Below the pieces are notes generated by a model. That model worked only from the letters and a program-made list of their open reading frames with translations, was not told the DNA's origin and ran no database searches. Of a DNA stretch of 42,425 nt, positions 24,317-33,101 are shown piece by piece; position 1 is the first letter of the stretch; the number at the start of each line of letters is the position of its first letter. A program made the position numbers and the translations under genes. The DNA is from Paracoccus aminovorans (GTDB lineage: Bacteria; Pseudomonadota; Alphaproteobacteria; Rhodobacterales; Rhodobacteraceae), in NCBI RefSeq assembly GCF_001546115.1, contig NZ_KQ955212.1:12742-55166 (forward strand), written 5' to 3'.

Positions 24317-24375
24317 TGCTAGATCGAGAAACGGCCCTTCGGGATATCTTGTCCTGGGGGGCTTTCTTTTGCCTT
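24317..24375 (+). ncRNA. Candidate counter-transcribed RNA (incompatibility RNA) against repC leader
   Basis: A forward-strand promoter (TTGACA, 17-bp spacer, TTATCT) points away from repC into the repB-repC gap, antisense to the repC leader. The transcript would run through CCCTTCGGG and end near GGGGGGCTTTCTTTT. Location, direction and length fit the small antisense RNA that limits RepC synthesis in repABC plasmids. Its secondary structure was not computed. Confidence 0.55.
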
Positions 24376-24399
24376 ATTGTGCCTCCTTGCTGGTTTCGT

Positions 24400-25326
24400 T
24401 CAGTCGTTCGGGCCGCTTTTCGGGCGATTTTCCAGCCAGTTGCGGTGAACCTCGTCAATGTGATCGGCCAGCCAGTCGGCAAAGGCGCGGCCTTCTCCGG
24501 TCAGCTCGATCACGGTTTTTTTCCGGCTTCGCGTGATCCGCCCAAGTCGTGCCTGGTCGTGACCACGCAGGACCTGCGGCGCGGATCGGGGGCGGGGTGC
24601 GGTCAATGATGACAGCACGGCGGTGAAACGGCTGTCCGAATCCGGTCCCTGCGCCGCCGCGATCAGTTCCTCGGGCGGCTGGCCCTTGGTCTTCTGTGCC
24701 ATCGCCAGCCAGCGATCCCGCCCGGCCGAGGGCGCTGCCCCGATCGCGCGGATGACGGGTTCTGGGATGGCATCGGTTACCGTCAGCATTCGCGAGATCA
24801 CGGTCTTGTCGATGCTCAGCGCATCGCAAATCACCTTGCGATCGAACCCGGCCCTGACCATCTGCGCGGCAAAATTCGCCTTTTCGATGAAGCTCAGATC
24901 CTTGCGGGCGGTGTTCTCCTGTCCCTGCGCCACGATCAGCTCGCGGTCGTTCAGGCTGCGGATCATCGCCTTGACGGGCAGCTTCAGCTCTCGCATGGCC
25001 TGGACGCGACGGCGCCCGAAAACCACCTCATAGCGGCCCTCGTCATTGGGCGAAAGGCGCAGCAGCACCGGCACCTGCTGGCCGTATTCGTGGATCGATT
25101 CCTTCAGGGCCTCGATCCCGGCCGCGTCCTCATCCAGCCGGTCGTCGATGCCGGCGCGGTCGATCATGTCGGGATGAACCTCGATGATCGCGCGGCTTTT
25201 CAACTCGCTGATCGACTTCGAAACGGCCCCGATCGCACCTCGATCCGAGCGGGGCAGGGGGCGCGGCTCCTCGGTCGTGGTGGGCGCATTCATCAGGTTT
25301 TTCAACAGATCCTTGCGTGCCATCAT
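24400..25326 (-). CDS. repB: RepB, ParB-family centromere-binding protein
   Basis: This 308-aa protein has the ParB N-domain (GIEALKESIHEYGQQVPVLL, VVFGRRRVQAMRELKLPV, ENTARKDLSFIEKANFA) and a helix-turn-helix near residue 170 (KVICDALSIDKTVISRML). The RepB C-terminal portion has GRAFADWLADHIDEV. It binds parS and works with RepA in segregation and repression. Its start overlaps the repA stop by four bases. Confidence 0.92.
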   Translation of the reverse strand: MMARKDLLKNLMNAPTTTEEPRPLPRSDRGAIGAVSKSISELKSRAIIEVHPDMIDRAGIDDRLDEDAAGIEALKESIHEYGQQVPVLLRLSPNDEGRYEVVFGRRRVQAMRELKLPVKAMIRSLNDRELIVAQGQENTARKDLSFIEKANFAAQMVRAGFDRKVICDALSIDKTVISRMLTVTDAIPEPVIRAIGAAPSAGRDRWLAMAQKTKGQPPEELIAAAQGPDSDSRFTAVLSSLTAPRPRSAPQVLRGHDQARLGRITRSRKKTVIELTGEGRAFADWLADHIDEVHRNWLENRPKSGPND

Positions 25327-26534
25327 GCCCCCTTGCCGCGACCCCAGGCCGCTTGGATCAAGCCCTCGATCTCTGCGTTCACCGCGTTCAGGCTTTCCAT
25401 TGCGCGCTCATAGGTCGAGCGCGTGAATTGAGCTTTTTCAACCTCATAGAGGGTCTGCTTGGTGATCCCGGCATCCGAAATCGCGGTCGATTTCAATACC
25501 GGATGGTTCAGCACATTCTCGCCGAACATCGACCGCATGAAGCTGACCATCTGGTTCTGCGGCCCGTCGCCCGGCTCGTATCGGGTGATGACATAGCGCA
25601 TCCAGTCGTAATCCATGCGCCCGCCGGCATCGGCGACAACGCCCAGAAGGTTCGATGTCATCAGCAGGAACTGGCACATCGACATAACATCCAGCATCTG
25701 CGGGTGGACAGTCACAAGAATGGCGGTGGCCGCGGACAGAGCGGACATGGTCAGAAACCCCAGCTGCGGCGGGCAGTCGATCACCACGATGTCGTATTCG
25801 TCTTTGACGTCGACCAGAACGTCGCCAATCCGGGTAAAGAAATAGTTACCCGACCGTTCGCGCAATGCCATGGGTGTTGCGTGTTCGAACTCCATCAGGT
25901 CCAGATTGCCGGGGATCAGGTCCAGATTGGTGAAATAGGTCTTTTGAATCACGGACTTGATCGGAACCGGATCCTCATAGCGGATCGTGTCATACAGGGT
26001 GCCGCCATCCACCAGGTCGAATTCGGGCTGGACCCCGTGCAGCGCCGACAGGCTGGCCTGCGGGTCCAGATCGATCGCCAGAACCCGATAGCCGTCCAGC
26101 GCCAGCTTCTGCGCCAGATGTGCGGCCGTGGTGGTCTTGCCCGACCCGCCCTTGAAGTTGATGACGGTGACGACCTGCAGATGATCGCCCTCGCGCCGTC
26201 CGGGCAGATAGGTTCCGGGCGCCTTGGCGCCCTTTTCCAGCATGACGCGCAGCGCCTGGATGTCGGCGGGGCTGTAATACCGGCGTCCACCGGCCCGCGT
26301 CTCGGGTGACGGTCCCTTGCCGTCCAGATCCAGCTTGCGCAGATAGGCGTCCTTGACGCCCAGCAGGTCCGCGACCTCGCCCGAGGTGAACTTGCGCAGC
26401 TCGCGCTTTGCGTCTGGCGGGAAAAGCTGTTCGCGATGCGCCTGCAGGCGCTCGGAAAGAGCTGCGGCATGATCGCCGATCAGCTTGTCGATACGCGTAT
26501 TTGGCCGCATATTGTTCACGGCGCTGCCCCTCAT
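25323..26534 (-). CDS. repA: RepA, ParA-family partition ATPase and autorepressor
   Basis: This is a 403-aa protein. An N-terminal DNA-binding region (SGEVADLLGVKDAYLRKLDLDG) precedes the Walker ATPase with FKGGSGKTTTAAHLAQ (deviant Walker A) and VVIDCPPQLGFLTM (Walker B). RepA proteins drive plasmid partition and repress the operon. Starts at 26534 or 26510 (MRPNTRIDKL) are both possible, neither with a clear ribosome-binding site. The upstream 225 bp is AT-rich and holds the promoters of repA and of the divergent TA pair. Confidence 0.92.
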   Translation of the reverse strand: MRGSAVNNMRPNTRIDKLIGDHAAALSERLQAHREQLFPPDAKRELRKFTSGEVADLLGVKDAYLRKLDLDGKGPSPETRAGGRRYYSPADIQALRVMLEKGAKAPGTYLPGRREGDHLQVVTVINFKGGSGKTTTAAHLAQKLALDGYRVLAIDLDPQASLSALHGVQPEFDLVDGGTLYDTIRYEDPVPIKSVIQKTYFTNLDLIPGNLDLMEFEHATPMALRERSGNYFFTRIGDVLVDVKDEYDIVVIDCPPQLGFLTMSALSAATAILVTVHPQMLDVMSMCQFLLMTSNLLGVVADAGGRMDYDWMRYVITRYEPGDGPQNQMVSFMRSMFGENVLNHPVLKSTAISDAGITKQTLYEVEKAQFTRSTYERAMESLNAVNAEIEGLIQAAWGRGKGA

Positions 26535-26759
26535 GTTTCGGCTTCTTGCGCTGCGGCTGTGCCGATTGTTACGCTTTTGGCCGTCTTATTCTGTTTCTTT
26601 CGTAATTAAATGCGTGCTTTTCCCGATTCTCGCAAGGGTTTTTCGGCGCTGGACCACATATTGTGGCTGATCGCGGCCGCTCAACAAGCCGGAGCGGTTG
26701 CAAAAGAAAGGCAAATATGCCATATGTAATGATGTTCAAGCATCCGCATTGGGGCCAGC
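26535..26759. promoter_or_regulatory. Divergent promoter region between repA and TA pair
   Basis: This AT-rich gap has no gene. It contains GGCAAATATGCC (26711-26722), a near-perfect palindrome placed for regulation of the TA pair, and AT-rich blocks (TAATTAAATG) upstream of repA that could hold its promoter. Confidence 0.45.
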
Positions 26760-26999
26760 ATGTCCGAATCGACCATCACCATCAAGGGCCAGACGACCTT
26801 GCCGAAGGCTGTGCGGCAGGCGCTGGAATTGGCGCCCGGCGATCGGCTGCGCTATGTGATCCTGGATGACGGGCAGGTGCGGCTGATGCGGACCCGGCCG
26901 GTTGCGGAACTGGCGGGGATGCTGCGGCGGGACGGACAGAAAGCCGTCACTCTGGAGGAGATGGAGCAGGCCATCGCCGCTGGTGCGCACCGGGCATGA
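26760..26999 (+). CDS. vapB: AbrB/MazE-fold antitoxin next to repABC
   Basis: This 79-aa protein begins MSESTITIKGQTTLPKAVRQ, a swapped-hairpin AbrB fold with the usual TIKGQ.TLP motif. ALELAPGDRLRYVI and a toxin-binding tail (VTLEEMEQAIAAGA) follow. It overlaps the toxin start by four bases. Confidence 0.87.
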   Translation: MSESTITIKGQTTLPKAVRQALELAPGDRLRYVILDDGQVRLMRTRPVAELAGMLRRDGQKAVTLEEMEQAIAAGAHRA

Positions 27000-27400
27000 T
27001 CGCACTGGATACGAATGTGATCGTCCGCTTTCTGACGCAGGACGATCCGCAGCAATATGCGCAGGCCGCATCGCTGATGGCGGGTCTCGGCGCGGATCGT
27101 CCCGGATTTCTGTGCCGGGAAGTCATGGTCGAACTGGTCTGGGTGTTGGAGCGCGCCTATCACCTGCCGCGCCATGACATCGCGTCCGCGATCGATGGGC
27201 TGTTGGCCGCGAAAGAGCTGCAGATCGAAGCAGCCGACCGCGTTGGCCTTGCCGTCGAGCGGTATCGACAGGGCGGCGCGGGGTTTTCCGACCAGATGAT
27301 CGCGCTGGCGGCGGAAGACAATGGCTGCGACGCGATCTTCAGCTTCGATCGCAAGGCAGTGGCCGGGGCAGGGATGTCATCCATGCCCGCGCGTTTCTGA
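26996..27400 (+). CDS. vapC: PIN-domain toxin (VapC type) next to repABC
   Basis: This 134-aa PIN nuclease has Asp in ALDTNVIVRFLTQDD, Glu in VMVELVWVLERAY, Asp in GFSDQMIALAAEDNGCDAI and the late Asp in FSFDRKAV. All acids are present. Located beside the replicon core, it is likely the plasmid's own addiction module. Confidence 0.87.
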   Translation: MIALDTNVIVRFLTQDDPQQYAQAASLMAGLGADRPGFLCREVMVELVWVLERAYHLPRHDIASAIDGLLAAKELQIEAADRVGLAVERYRQGGAGFSDQMIALAAEDNGCDAIFSFDRKAVAGAGMSSMPARF

Positions 27401-27435
27401 CGTCTCAGCCCAACAGCCGCGCCGCCGGGTTCTCG

Positions 27436-28485
27436 GGCTCTGTTGCACAAATCGGCTTAAGGCCGAGGTTCCCCTTTCCCCGGACGGACTTATCCCACAG
27501 CTTCCGTGACGGGTATTCCGAGCGCGGTGTAGCCGTTCAGGACGGCGATGCGGACCTGGAGTTCGGCGACCTGTCGGTCGAAGTCCCGTGCCATGAGCCG
27601 CTGGCCCAGCAACTTGATACAATGCATCTTTGTCTCGACGCGGCTTCGGCGGTGGTATCCACACCATCGTCGCCAGAGCGCGCGGCCCAGGTATTTCGCC
27701 GCGCGCAGGGCCTCATTTCGGGCCACGGCTCCGGCGGTGATCGTCTTCCAGGGCTTCGCGTTCTTGCGGGGCGGGATGACGGCATGGGCACCGCGATCTG
27801 CAATCGCATCGTGGCATTTGCGCGTGTCGTAGGCGCCATCAGCCGTAACGCTACCGATTTCCTGGTCCTGCGGGATTTGGTCGAGAAGGTGGGGTAGGAT
27901 GGGCGCATCACCGATGTGGCTCCCGGTGACTTCGACGGCCCGGATCTCCAACGTTTCTTCATCGATCCCAAGGTGGAGCTTGCGCCAGACGCGCCGTTTC
28001 GGGCCGCCATGCTTGCGTGCGTGCCACTCGCCTTCACCTTCGACCTTGATCCCGGTGCTGTCGACCAGCAGGTGCAACGGCCCCTTGGAGCCGCGGTAGG
28101 GGATGTTCACGGCCAAGGTCTTCTGGCGGCGAGATAGCGTGCTGAAGTCGGGCACCGTCCAGTTCAGGCCGACCAGCCGTAGCAGGCTCTCGACGAACCC
28201 GGTCGTCTGCCGGAGCGCCATGCCGAACAGCACTTTCATCGAGAGGCACGTCTGGATAGCGGCATCGCTGTAGGTCTGCTGGCGGCCACGCCTGCCTGTC
28301 GGCGCGGCATCCCAGCTCATCTCGGGGTCAAACCAGATCGTCAGCGAGCCCCGGCGCTTGAGTGCTTCATTGTAGGCTGGCCAGTTCCTGGTCTTGTAGG
28401 TCGGGGGTATGGGTCTGCTCATGCATCCCAGCTACCACCCTGGATTCGCGAGATGAATCCCTCACGCGATTTGTGCAACAGAGCC
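27436..28485 (-). mobile_element. IS903-like IS5-family element with perfect 18-bp ends
   Basis: GGCTCTGTTGCACAAATC at 27436-27453 is repeated inverted at 28468-28485. The 1050-bp element has one intact transposase. Flanking 9-mers (GGGTTCTCG and CCTATCTAG, offset by one) do not match, so no target duplication remains. Confidence 0.92.
27490..28422 (-). CDS. IS5-family (IS903 group) transposase
   Basis: This 310-aa transposase starts MSRPIPPTYKTRNWPAYNEA. The DDE acids are Asp in LLVDSTGIKVEGEGEW, Asp in VTADGAYDTRKCH and Glu in YHRRSRVETKMHCIK. It is full length and probably functional. The element ends about 60 bp on either side. Confidence 0.92.
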   Translation of the reverse strand: MSRPIPPTYKTRNWPAYNEALKRRGSLTIWFDPEMSWDAAPTGRRGRQQTYSDAAIQTCLSMKVLFGMALRQTTGFVESLLRLVGLNWTVPDFSTLSRRQKTLAVNIPYRGSKGPLHLLVDSTGIKVEGEGEWHARKHGGPKRRVWRKLHLGIDEETLEIRAVEVTGSHIGDAPILPHLLDQIPQDQEIGSVTADGAYDTRKCHDAIADRGAHAVIPPRKNAKPWKTITAGAVARNEALRAAKYLGRALWRRWCGYHRRSRVETKMHCIKLLGQRLMARDFDRQVAELQVRIAVLNGYTALGIPVTEAVG

Positions 28486-28486
28486 C

Positions 28487-28742
28487 CTATCTAGTCTCGG
28501 ATCGGGGTAATTTCGCCAAAGGCCGCAAGGCGCTAAGCGCCGAGCCTCTGGAACTCCCCAAGTCGATGCCGACCTATTGGGGCGCGTTCATCCGCTCGGG
28601 CTGGCCGACGGCCGGGGGCCCGTCCGAATGGTCGTGGTATCAGGCGGGGACAGGCCCGATCCCGTCGCTGCGCAAAGCCCGTCTCTGCAATCACCTCGCG
28701 GCATCAATGCGGCTTCTGGGTCGATCTCTCCGGCGGGAATAG
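28487..28742 (+). pseudogene. 3' remnant of an unidentified gene truncated by the IS903-like element
   Basis: The open frame with ELPKSMPTYWGAFIRSGWP continues to a TAG at 28740 and is followed ten bases later by a forward-strand terminator. That supports it being a true gene end. PTYWGAFIRSG faintly recalls the last strand of CHAT protease domains; this is a weak guess. Confidence 0.35.
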
Positions 28743-28751
28743 GGTGGACAT

Positions 28752-28785
28752 GCGCTCCCCGCCGGTCTTGAGCGGGGGGCGCTTT
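28752..28785 (+). terminator. Rho-independent terminator
   Basis: GCGCTCCCCGC (28752-28762) pairs with GCGGGGGGCGC (28772-28782), 11 bp with one U-G pair on the forward RNA, and TTT follows. It would end the truncated forward gene. Lying just after the peptidase stop on the reverse strand, it may serve both directions. Confidence 0.6.
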
Positions 28786-28787
28786 CA

Positions 28788-29717
28788 TCAACGATAGATG
28801 AAGGTCTGCGGCGCCTCGCCGCGCCGGGCGGTGCCGCGATACATGCCCTCGCAATTGAAAGGCATGGCGATATTGCCCGCGCGATCCACGGCGATCACCC
28901 CGCCCGAGCCGTCGTTGGGCATCAGATCCTCCATTACCACCGCCGTCGCCGCCTGTTCCAGCGTTTGGCCCGCATGGCGGATGCGGGCAGCGATCTCTGC
29001 CCCGGCGGTCCAGCGGATGAAGATCTCGCCATGCCCGGTGCCCGAGACAGCGCAGGTGGCATTGTCAGCAAAAGTGCCGGCTCCGATCACTGGCGAATCG
29101 CCAACCCGGCCAGGCGGCTTGGCGGTCATGCCCCCGGTCGAGGTCGCTGCCGCCAGATTGCCCGACAGGTCCAGCGCCACCGCACCGACCGTGCCGTGGC
29201 GGCGGGCGGGATCGGTTTCCGCCGTGCCCGATGCGCGCAACGCCATGGTTTCCTGAAGCGCGGTCCAGCGCGGCTCGGTAAAGAAATAATCGCGGTCGCC
29301 GAAGGGCAGCCCGGCCGCGCGCGCCAAGTCCACGGCGGGGGCGCCGGTCAGCAGTACCTGCGGGCTGTCCATCACCAGCCGCGCCACCCGGATCGGGTTG
29401 CGCGGGCCGAAGATGCCGGCGACCGCGCCGGCCTGCCGGTCACGGCCGTCCATTACGGCGGCGTCCATCTCCTGCTCGCCGGCCGAGGTATAGACCGCAC
29501 CGCGCCCGGCGTTGAACAGCGGCTCGTCCTCAAGAACGACGACCGCCGCTGTCACGGCGTCGATGGCAAGCCCGCCATCGCGCAGCACCGCCTGCCCCGC
29601 CTCCAGCACGCGGCGCAGGGCGGCGTGATAGGCAGCCTCTTTTTCCGGCGTCATCTTGGCTCGCAGGATGGTGCCCGCGCCGCCGTGAACCGCCAATGCC
29701 CAGGTTTGTTTCGTCAT
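28788..29717 (-). CDS. iaaA: Isoaspartyl peptidase / plant-type L-asparaginase (Ntn hydrolase)
   Basis: This 309-aa member of the type 2 asparaginase family is an Ntn hydrolase that self-cleaves before a catalytic Thr and hydrolyses beta-aspartyl peptides and asparagine. VHGGAGTI at the start, FNAGRGAVYTSAGEQEMDAA, and the cleavage site RRHGTVGAVALD with its Thr are present, followed by MTAKPPGRVGDSPVIGAGTF. GGAGG lies seven bases before the ATG, which overlaps the previous stop by four bases. There is no signal peptide, so it acts in the cytoplasm on imported peptides. Confidence 0.88.
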   Translation of the reverse strand: MTKQTWALAVHGGAGTILRAKMTPEKEAAYHAALRRVLEAGQAVLRDGGLAIDAVTAAVVVLEDEPLFNAGRGAVYTSAGEQEMDAAVMDGRDRQAGAVAGIFGPRNPIRVARLVMDSPQVLLTGAPAVDLARAAGLPFGDRDYFFTEPRWTALQETMALRASGTAETDPARRHGTVGAVALDLSGNLAAATSTGGMTAKPPGRVGDSPVIGAGTFADNATCAVSGTGHGEIFIRWTAGAEIAARIRHAGQTLEQAATAVVMEDLMPNDGSGGVIAVDRAGNIAMPFNCEGMYRGTARRGEAPQTFIYR

Positions 29718-30628
29718 CCCCGCACCTCCATTCCGGACGCGCTGGCGCAATGGCGGGCGATGTCGGCATGGGTCGTGACCCAGCAATCACCCTTGTCCTC
29801 GATGCGCTTCAGCAGTTCTTCCAGGATGAAGATGCGCGAGCGGTAGCCGATGACATGCGGGTGCATGGTCAGGAGGAACAGCCCGCCCTCGGCATGAGCC
29901 GCCTCGAACTCGCGCAGGAAGATGTCGAGGACGGCGGGCGGGGGCGTATAGGGACGCGTGCCGCCGAAGCGGTTCATCGAGAAGTAGGGCGCATCGTCGC
30001 GAATCCATTCCACCGGCAGTTCGACGATGCCGGTCGGGCGGCCGTCGGTCACGATCTCATAGGGGTCGTCGTCCGAGAACAGCGAACTGTCGTAGAGCAG
30101 GCCCAGATCCTCGGCGATGGACAGCGTGGTCGGGCTGTAGTCCCAGGAACAGGTGCGCATCCCCACAGGGCGAACCCCGGTGATGCGTTCCAGCGTGTCG
30201 GCGGCGCGCAGCATCAACTCGCGTTCCTGCGCGGGGGGGACCAGGGTATTGACCTCGTGGATCCAGCCGTGCAGCGCCACCTCGTGGCCATCGTCCACCA
30301 GCGATTTCTGCTCGTCCGGGTGCAGGCTGGCCGAGACGCCGGGCACGAAGAAGCTGGCCTTGGCACCGAAACGGTCCAGAAGCGCGCGGATGCGCGGAAT
30401 GCCGCGCCGACTGCCGTATTCTCCCTGCGACATGCGGCCGATGGACTTGCCGCCGTCGCGCAATTCATTGGTTTCATGGTCGCTGTCGAAGCTGAGCGCG
30501 ACGGCGCAACGTGCGCCCCCTGGCCAGCTTGCCGGTTTCAGCGACCGGCCGGCGCGGATGAACTCGACCACTCCGCGCCAAGTCGGTTCGTCCCAGGAAT
30601 AGGGCGGGGTATCGGGGGCAAGGGTCAT
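29714..30628 (-). CDS. NodB-fold polysaccharide deacetylase / cyclic imidase-like hydrolase
   Basis: This 304-aa protein has metal-binding Asp in LSFDSDHETNEL and a His-rich motif in GHEVALHGWIHEV. The YSPTTLSIAEDLGLLYDSSLF and LLTMHPHVIGYRSR segments resemble the PuuE/allantoinase-like branch of the family rather than secreted chitin deacetylases. No signal peptide is present. With peptidases and a peptide transporter around it, hydrolysis of a cyclic imide or N-acyl bond in an imported peptide-like substrate is a fair inference. AGGAGA precedes the ATG. Confidence 0.82.
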   Translation of the reverse strand: MTLAPDTPPYSWDEPTWRGVVEFIRAGRSLKPASWPGGARCAVALSFDSDHETNELRDGGKSIGRMSQGEYGSRRGIPRIRALLDRFGAKASFFVPGVSASLHPDEQKSLVDDGHEVALHGWIHEVNTLVPPAQERELMLRAADTLERITGVRPVGMRTCSWDYSPTTLSIAEDLGLLYDSSLFSDDDPYEIVTDGRPTGIVELPVEWIRDDAPYFSMNRFGGTRPYTPPPAVLDIFLREFEAAHAEGGLFLLTMHPHVIGYRSRIFILEELLKRIEDKGDCWVTTHADIARHCASASGMEVRG

Positions 30629-30647
30629 TTCGGCTCTCCTGAAAGGG

Positions 30648-30675
30648 GCCGGATCGGGGCGTGTCCCGATCCGGC
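30648..30675 (-). terminator. Intercistronic hairpin 1 after the binding-protein gene
   Basis: GCCGGATCGGG pairs perfectly over 11 bp with CCCGATCCGGC around a 6-base loop. No T run follows. It lies between the binding-protein and deacetylase genes and probably stabilises or attenuates the transcript so that more binding protein is made. Confidence 0.6.
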
Positions 30676-30694
30676 GCATATGCACGGCCTCGGC

Positions 30695-30713
30695 GCCCCG
30701 GATGCGCCGGGGC
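30695..30713 (-). terminator. Intercistronic hairpin 2 after the binding-protein gene
   Basis: GCCCCGG-N5-CCGGGGC forms a 7-bp GC stem, six bases past the binding-protein stop. It is tandem to hairpin 1. Confidence 0.55.
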
Positions 30714-30719
30714 AGGGGA

Positions 30720-32300
30720 TCACTTCACGGGATGCACGTCCATGGCGACGGTGTCCTCGTCCGCGCGCGGATCATAGGTCACCTTGTCGGCCTTCATGCC
30801 CCAGGCCGAGACGTTGATCGCTAAGGGCAGGTCGGGCCGTTCGGTCGCGACCAGCTTGTTGGCCTCTTCCAGCAGGGCCTTGCGCTTGGTCTCGTCCATC
30901 TCGGCGGCGGCGGCCTCGATCAATTCGTCCATCTTCGGGTTCGAATAGCCGCGCACGTTGAAGGCGCCCTGCGACTTCTCGGGCTCGTTGGTGTGCATCA
31001 GGGCCGACAGCGTATAGTTCGATTCGCCGGTCAGCGTGGCCCAGGAAGCCATGTAGAGCGAATACTCCCCGCGCGTCTTGGCCGGGTTGAACACTGTCGC
31101 GGGCACGCCCTGCACATCCACCTTGACGTCGATGGCGGCCAGAAGCTGGGCGACGGTCGGGCCAAGCTCGGTCGGCATCCGGTCGTTCGCATAGGCCAGC
31201 GTGACCTTAAAGCCCTCGGGATAGCCCGCCTCGGCCATCAGGGCACGAGCGCGGTCCACGTCATAGACCGGCTCGGGGATGTCTTTGTTATAGCCGAAAA
31301 CGCTCGGGGTCACGAGTTGCGTCGCCTGCACCCCCATGCCCTCCAGCGCGAATTCGATGATCGTCTCGCGGTCCAGCGCCAGGTCGAAGGCTTCGCGCAC
31401 CCGGGGATCCAGGAAGGGGTTCTTCTCGGCCTTCTTGCCGGAATTGTCCCAGACCTGCGGTGTGTCCTCCCGGAAGTCGAATTCCAGATAGGGGATGAAG
31501 GCCGAGGGGTTCTTGACCAACTTCAGCGCGCCGTCCTGTTCGACGCTGGCAAGGTCGGTGGCGGGGATTTTCGAGATCAGATCGACCTGTCCGGCCAGCA
31601 GCTGCGCGACGCGGGCGGCGTCGTTGGGGATTTCCTTGCGCGTCACCTTGTCCCAAGGCTGCGCGCCGCCCCAGTAGCCGTCGAATTTCTCAAGCACCAG
31701 ATCCTGCGTCGGCGCCCAGCTCACGAACTTGTAAGGCCCGGTGCCGATGGTCGCCTTGCCCGAGTTGAAGCCTTCGGCAGAGGTTTCCTTGGTCGAGTAA
31801 TCCGCCGCCGCCGTGTGCGAGACGATGAACAGCCGCACGAAATCGTTGGGCAGCGTCGGCGCAGGGCCATGGGTCTTGATGCGGATGGTATGGGGATCGA
31901 CGATCTCGGTGCCGGCGACGTTGCGGACATAGACCGTGGTCGGGTTCGGCCCGGTGACGTTGGGGATGCGCTCGATCGAGAATTTAACGTCCTCGGCGGT
32001 AAAGTCGGAACCGTCGTGGAACTTGACCCCCTCGCGCAGCGTGAACTCCCAGGTGGTATCGTCGATGGCCTTCCATTCGGTCGCCAGTTGCGGCTCGATC
32101 TGAAGGTCGTTGCCGGATTTCAGCAGCGTGTCGAAAATCTGCTTGGTCGCTTCGGCATTGGCTGATGTGGCGGTGAAATGCGGGTCCATCGAGGCCGGGC
32201 CTGACTTGGTCGCGATCACAAGGTCATCGGCCAGCGCCGGGATCGGCGCGGCCAGCGCGGTCGCAAGCAGCAGCGCACGAAGCTTGGGTTTCAGGTTCAT
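30720..32300 (-). CDS. Peptide ABC transporter substrate-binding protein (family 5, DppA/OppA-like)
   Basis: This 526-aa periplasmic protein has a clear signal peptide (MNLKPKLRALLLATALAAPIPALA, cut before DD). The SBP_bac_5 signature spans FTAEDVKFSIERIPN, with WEFTLREGVKFHDGSDF and IGTGPYKFVSW. It captures di- or oligopeptides or similar compounds for the DppBC-DF transporter encoded divergently. It is the second gene of marR-SBP-deacetylase-isoaspartyl peptidase, only 15 bp after marR. Confidence 0.92.
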   Translation of the reverse strand: MNLKPKLRALLLATALAAPIPALADDLVIATKSGPASMDPHFTATSANAEATKQIFDTLLKSGNDLQIEPQLATEWKAIDDTTWEFTLREGVKFHDGSDFTAEDVKFSIERIPNVTGPNPTTVYVRNVAGTEIVDPHTIRIKTHGPAPTLPNDFVRLFIVSHTAAADYSTKETSAEGFNSGKATIGTGPYKFVSWAPTQDLVLEKFDGYWGGAQPWDKVTRKEIPNDAARVAQLLAGQVDLISKIPATDLASVEQDGALKLVKNPSAFIPYLEFDFREDTPQVWDNSGKKAEKNPFLDPRVREAFDLALDRETIIEFALEGMGVQATQLVTPSVFGYNKDIPEPVYDVDRARALMAEAGYPEGFKVTLAYANDRMPTELGPTVAQLLAAIDVKVDVQGVPATVFNPAKTRGEYSLYMASWATLTGESNYTLSALMHTNEPEKSQGAFNVRGYSNPKMDELIEAAAAEMDETKRKALLEEANKLVATERPDLPLAINVSAWGMKADKVTYDPRADEDTVAMDVHPVK

Positions 32301-32315
32301 GGTATCCCTCTTGGA

Positions 32316-32939
32316 TTAAGGTTGATCGACCGGTTGCGGGCCGGTTTCTTGTGTGTTTCCGGGCACCGGCCCGGTAGCACCCGCCGGTTCCCCGGCAAGC
32401 GTTTGGGGCCAGTCCCCCGAGGCCGCGACCAGCTTGGTCAGGATCTCGGACAGGGTCAGCCGTTCCGCAGGACTGAGACATTCCAGCATGCGCCGTTCGT
32501 GCCCCAGCATGGCGGCCTCGACCGATTCGACCGCCGCGCGGCCCTTGTCGGTCAGGTGCAGCGTGATCCGCCGCTGGTCCTCGGCGTCGCCCTCGCGTTC
32601 GATCAGGCCGAGGCGAAGCACCTTTCCCGCGGCGCGGCTCAGCGTGTTCTTGGGAAAACCCGACGAACGCACGACATCGGTCAGGGTCGAAGACCCGCCC
32701 AGATACAGCGACCACAGCAGCACGAAATCGGGGCGCAGCAGGCCAAGCCTGTCCTGGATCAGGCCATAGACCGGATTGTTGAAAAGCAGGGCAAGATAGT
32801 TCAGCCGGAACGAAAACCAGCATGGATTCGCCCACAGGCGGCTTCGCAGCGGGCTATCCTCGGCGATGCCCTCAATGGTCAGGGGCATGTCCCGGCCGGC
32901 CCTGCCTTCGTAGAGTGACTGGCGTATCTCATCATCCAT
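32316..32939 (-). CDS. MarR-family transcriptional regulator
   Basis: This 207-aa winged-helix protein has a recognition region TLTDVVRSSGFPKNTLSRAAGKVLRLGLIEREGD and wing DQRRITLHLTDKGRAAV. It is longer than usual, with an N-terminal ~50-residue extension and a Pro/Gly-rich tail. It sits between the two arms of the catabolic island and probably represses both through the palindrome at 32965. Confidence 0.87.
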   Translation of the reverse strand: MDDEIRQSLYEGRAGRDMPLTIEGIAEDSPLRSRLWANPCWFSFRLNYLALLFNNPVYGLIQDRLGLLRPDFVLLWSLYLGGSSTLTDVVRSSGFPKNTLSRAAGKVLRLGLIEREGDAEDQRRITLHLTDKGRAAVESVEAAMLGHERRMLECLSPAERLTLSEILTKLVAASGDWPQTLAGEPAGATGPVPGNTQETGPQPVDQP

Positions 32940-32964
32940 GCGGGTGTCTGTATTTTTACCAACA

Positions 32965-32978
32965 GTTCCATTCGGAAC
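32965..32978. promoter_or_regulatory. MarR-type operator in the divergent promoter
   Basis: GTTCC-ATTC-GGAAC is a perfect inverted repeat 26 bp upstream of marR in the only gap between the two divergent operons. AT-rich blocks on both sides can hold promoters. Confidence 0.5.
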
Positions 32979-33101
32979 CGTATTTGCAAGAAATCCCTTG
33001 CGTCAATCAAAATCATTGCCCTAATGGAACAAAAATTGGGTTTGCAGGAAGATTTGACAGCGCGGCGGCAAGAAGGTCGGATCCTGCGCGGAAAGGATGA
33101 G

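Noticed and set aside
30993..32165. A 390-codon forward frame inside the binding-protein gene
   Set aside because: Antisense shadow; the reverse frame has a signal peptide and the SBP family signature.
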